NCBI GenBank assembly: GCA_963678675.1
Contig: OY783196.1
Location: 21,244,827 to 21,308,826, forward strand
Origin: Xiphydria camelus
Taxonomy: Eukaryota > Arthropoda > Insecta > Hymenoptera > Xiphydriidae
Direction of reading: 5' to 3'
Length of the DNA stretch: 64,000 nucleotides
The position numbers were made by a program, and so were the translations under genes. Position 1 is the stretch's first letter; each line of letters opens with the position of its first letter. Below, in pieces: positions 60,973 to 64,000 of this stretch. The notes under the pieces are model-generated. The model was not told the origin of the DNA and searched no databases. It saw only the letters and a list, made by a program, of their open reading frames with translations.

Positions 60973-62167
60973 TGTAACTTTTACATCTTTCCGAATTCCA
61001 AATGAAAAAGGCGCACATCCGGCAGGGGTACCCGTATCGTATCAACATTGTATCGAGGTCGGAACTACGCGTATAGCGGAGCAAGAGTGCCTCCCCCTAC
61101 TCCTTGGCGTTTAGATTTATTACCCGGCATCACAATGGGGAATTTCTCGAAGGAGTCCCTCTCGCGTGAGAAGATTACCACGACCTCGGGAGCGACCGTC
61201 CACTCCGTGTAGCGAAGATACATACGTCGGTCGAGCAAAACTTCCGGGCCTACGGAACGTATCCTTGTGCCACATCCGTTGGTGTCGAACTCGCGCGTCT
61301 GGAAACGGCGCCGTCGAACTCCTCGCTAATCATTTGTAGCCCGGTGCCTCCAGGCGCGATTGGCGATCGGGCATTCGGCGACTGATTGCGCAAATACAAG
61401 TCCCATCCGTGTCAGGGCTTCGTTATACGTCTCCACTCGTTATTGCCGCGGTATCGCCCGCGTTAAGATATCCAGGTGACGTCAGAGAATCGTGTTACGC
61501 ACCCGAAATTCCCTCTAAGATCTTCGCACGTGAGTGCGAAACGAAGCAAAGGTATTTCTGCGTGGATGGATCTAGTGCGACGATCGCTCATGTCAAAGTT
61601 CAAGATTACAATTACCCGAATCACATCAATCATTTAACACAACGCCAAATCTTCAGCTTTTCTAACCTGCGTAAGGCGCGATCCTTCTCCATCAGGAGTC
61701 AAAAGTTTACACCGCATCCCATCCCATCGCCGCATATCGGGTGTAACTTTGAAAATCAAGTCGCGCCGCGAGTACAGATGACTCGACTTTGGAGCGCGGT
61801 TGGGAAATACAATGACAAAAGCCATTATCGATATTTCTTGCCGCTGGTTTCGCGCTAGAACATTGTTACGTATAGCTATTCAGGTTCATTACAACTTGCA
61901 CGACGAGTGATTCTTCTTCTTCTCCTCCGTTGTCTTCTTCATCATTTTCTGTTCCCGGTTTCTCCTGTTTTATCTACCCTGCAGTCCGGGTGCTTTGCGC
62001 GGCCGGAGCAATTCCGCAGGGTGTAAGGTGCAACGGCGGCTAATTAAACTTTCTTTGCGACATCTCCGTGAGACCGATACGGTCGGATCGTATTTTCGCG
62101 TTTAAGTAAAGTACGCGGGACGATTAATGGACCGCTCGTACATTGCGCGCATCGGTCGATGGCTGTA

Positions 62168-62314
62168 TTAACCTTTAGAGTCCAGGGGTGGTCGATAAAT
62201 CGATCAGCAGTCAGGTCGGGGCCTTCAAATAGGAAATTTATTGATTTTATTTATAAATTTCACGTCTAAAAAAAGTCGATTTTAACTGAAATTTCCCCGG
62301 ACTCTAAAGGTTAA
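62168..62314. mobile_element. short TTAA MITE (139 bp plus duplications)
   Basis: TTAA duplications flank ends CCTTTAGAGTCCAGGGG and CCCCGGACTCTAAAGG. It lies ten bases from the family H MITE. Confidence 0.8.
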
Positions 62315-62324
62315 GTGAACTGTA

Positions 62325-62595
62325 CACTGAGAAAAGTAACCTGGTCAATCAAACCCAAATCTTGGAGACCACAACCAAACCGTTTGGTGAAATATGGATC
62401 CTCTCTCTATCTGTGTTTAGTTTGACTAACTATTTTCTGATTAAAATAACTAGACATATATTATAGTTAGAATTACTAAAGATTTAGTTGGAATAACTAA
62501 ATATTTAGTTCGACTTACTAGTGCTTTTGTTAGAATAACTAAACTGACTTAACCAGATGCGTTTTGTCATTTTTACCAAATTATTTTTCTCGGTG
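62325..62595. mobile_element. MITE family H
   Basis: A 271-base TA-flanked element. Ends CACTGAGAAAAGTAACCTGG and, on the other strand, CACCGAGAAAAATAATTTGG. The middle is a run of AACTAAATATTTAGTT-like repeats. Confidence 0.75.
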
Positions 62596-62622
62596 TAGAG
62601 ACTCTGAAGAGCTTCAATTTAT

Positions 62623-62895
62623 TCAGTACTGAACAAAAATATCGAGTGCAGATTTTGGTGATATCTCGATATCAATTTCCCCATTAGCACGTCGTTCAAA
62701 CCGGTGAAAATCAATCGACAATTCTACCCGATACGTACTCTCGCGCTTATTCCAAGAATCGTACAGATTGATCAAGGTAGAACGCCCCGCATCGTTCAAC
62801 TGAATTGCAACGCTAATGCCTCGTGCAATTAGCGATCGCGCTCTCTCATCGCGCCAATCGCTTGCAGCTGTTGCCATCCACATCTCGATAGGCAT
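62623..62895 (-). CDS. unrecognised 90-residue ORF with a poly(A) signal at its stop
   Basis: The ORF begins MPIEMWMATAASDWRDERAR and ends in an acidic, beta-like stretch (GEIDIEISPKSALDIFVQY). I do not recognise the family. There is no signal peptide, membrane segment or repeat. Composition is balanced and not low-complexity, unlike most spurious ORFs here. The stop reads TGAATAAATT, so a canonical AATAAA overlaps the stop codon. A TA-flanked MITE ends 27 bases downstream. No TATA box was found upstream. It could be a small gene, the last exon of a spliced gene, or chance. Confidence 0.25.
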   Translation of the reverse strand: MPIEMWMATAASDWRDERARSLIARGISVAIQLNDAGRSTLINLYDSWNKRESTYRVELSIDFHRFERRANGEIDIEISPKSALDIFVQY

Positions 62896-64000
62896 TCAGG
62901 TGTGAAAATCACTCGAGATCGCACCGTATCTGCTATCTCGTTCGAACGTTCATTCTGCGCTCTATCCGGTTCAATGATTGCATTGCATAGGTCAATGTTT
63001 TACCTCGAGGAGCCCTGTTATTGGAATTCACTGTAAAAATTAATAATCTTTTTTCTCCGTGTAATACGATAAATGTCACGGATGCGAAAATAAAATTTCG
63101 TTTGCACCTCCATTGTTTTGTATTCTTTAAAAAATATTATCGAGTTCTTGCTACACAGGAATTATGAAATACGCGCGCCATTATCGAGGCTATTGCCCTC
63201 ATAGATAATAATTGAAAATTTGCATTTATATTGTTTAACTCCCGATACAAAAATTGTAACGTATTTACTCGTCACGAATTATGCGACATCCGGTAGATGC
63301 ATACACAGGGGCGACGCGTTCGGTCGAATTATACCTCGCGACATTTGCATAATTCCCCGTATAAATTTGGCGTTGACATTTGGAAAGTTTGCAATCACCG
63401 TTCGCCCACATCCCTCATCAGTCACGATGGAATCGGCAGAAGAGCTTCATATACAGTCAACGAGGAAAATTTACGCATGCCTGCACAAATACACCAGCAT
63501 TGCTTTTCAATGTTTTCACAATCGGTTTCTCTGAAATTCATCTGAAACTCGAGGGCCCTCCGCCCCTTGCATGAAAATGAACCATTTCCACTGAAAATCC
63601 TCGACTCGTCCGCGATAACGATGCAAATTGAGTTACTTCAACCCTTTGTACAAATCCACTTAAAATCCATTCCCCCGACGACCTCCCAGCCCTTCGGTCT
63701 CCCGTTCACGGCGCTTACGGTGCATCGGCTTAATTGACTTACACAATCGAGTGAACCAAATACGTTCGCGAGGGGAAAAAAGCAAGCCTCTCGAATTGAT
63801 CGCCAATCCCCAACAAGATCTACGCTGTCCATTTATAAAATTGTATTACGAGGGCGTACTATTAAGCTCGACGTTTACGCATCGAAGTTAAGGTACAATA
63901 AACGGCAGAGCCGCTCGCTTTATTTCGACGCGGAAGACAAAATCTCACCGGGACGAGGTGCTCTCGCCTGAAATCGCTGCCGTTTCGAGGTGCAATCACC

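Larger units (their letters stand above)
46806..64000 (-). other. ADAM10 intron upstream of the first exon in the window (at least 17.2 kb)
   Basis: No exon encoding a signal peptide or the start of the prodomain was found here, so the gene probably extends beyond the window. It holds repeat families L, N, O, M and H, two TTAA elements, a 490-base fold-back and a CpG-rich block at 47650-48450. The stretches 49720-53670, 54910-56740, 57580-59200, 59420-60540, 60980-62160 and 62900-64000 show no recognised gene apart from the ORF at 62623. Confidence 0.6.

Noticed and set aside
61409..61858. 149-codon plus-strand ORF
   Set aside because: No recognisable motif or regular pattern. It probably arises by chance.

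Overview
The window looks like insect nuclear DNA, most likely hymenopteran (ant, bee, wasp or sawfly). The evidence is a very low gene density, short exons with GT..AG junctions, CpG-rich unique sequence alternating with AT-rich miniature transposons, many dinucleotide microsatellites, and a gene with insect-type protein sequence. The species cannot be fixed from the sequence. No bacterial or phage-like organisation, CRISPR array, rRNA or convincing tRNA was seen.

The host gene is an ADAM10/Kuzbanian-type metalloprotease on the minus strand. Five internal coding exons join in frame with correct splice phases: 46687-46805, 14424-14667, 13673-13822, 13262-13446 and 7955-8095 (839 coding bases, about 280 residues). 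They encode most of the prodomain, the prodomain/protease junction and the first part of the reprolysin domain. The signal peptide and first prodomain residues should lie beyond base 64000. The zinc-site, disintegrin, transmembrane and tail exons should lie before base 1. Almost the whole window is therefore intron, with one intron of 32 kb.

Inside the 32-kb intron, on the same strand, sits a small intronless F-box gene (33858-34217) with a TATA box and initiator at canonical spacing. A second small minus-strand ORF (62623-62895) is a weak gene candidate.

The rest is dominated by non-autonomous DNA transposons. More than a dozen unrelated MITE families carry TA target duplications, and many share end sequences close to CACTGAGAGAAAA or CACGGAAAAA. 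At least five TTAA-flanked elements resemble piggyBac-type MITEs. One deleted mariner has perfect 22-bp inverted repeats. Several fold-backs have long arms. Nested insertions can be read directly because a second copy in the window shows the uninterrupted sequence, which gives a partial order of insertion. Apart from the ADAM10 exons and the F-box gene, no convincing gene was recognised.
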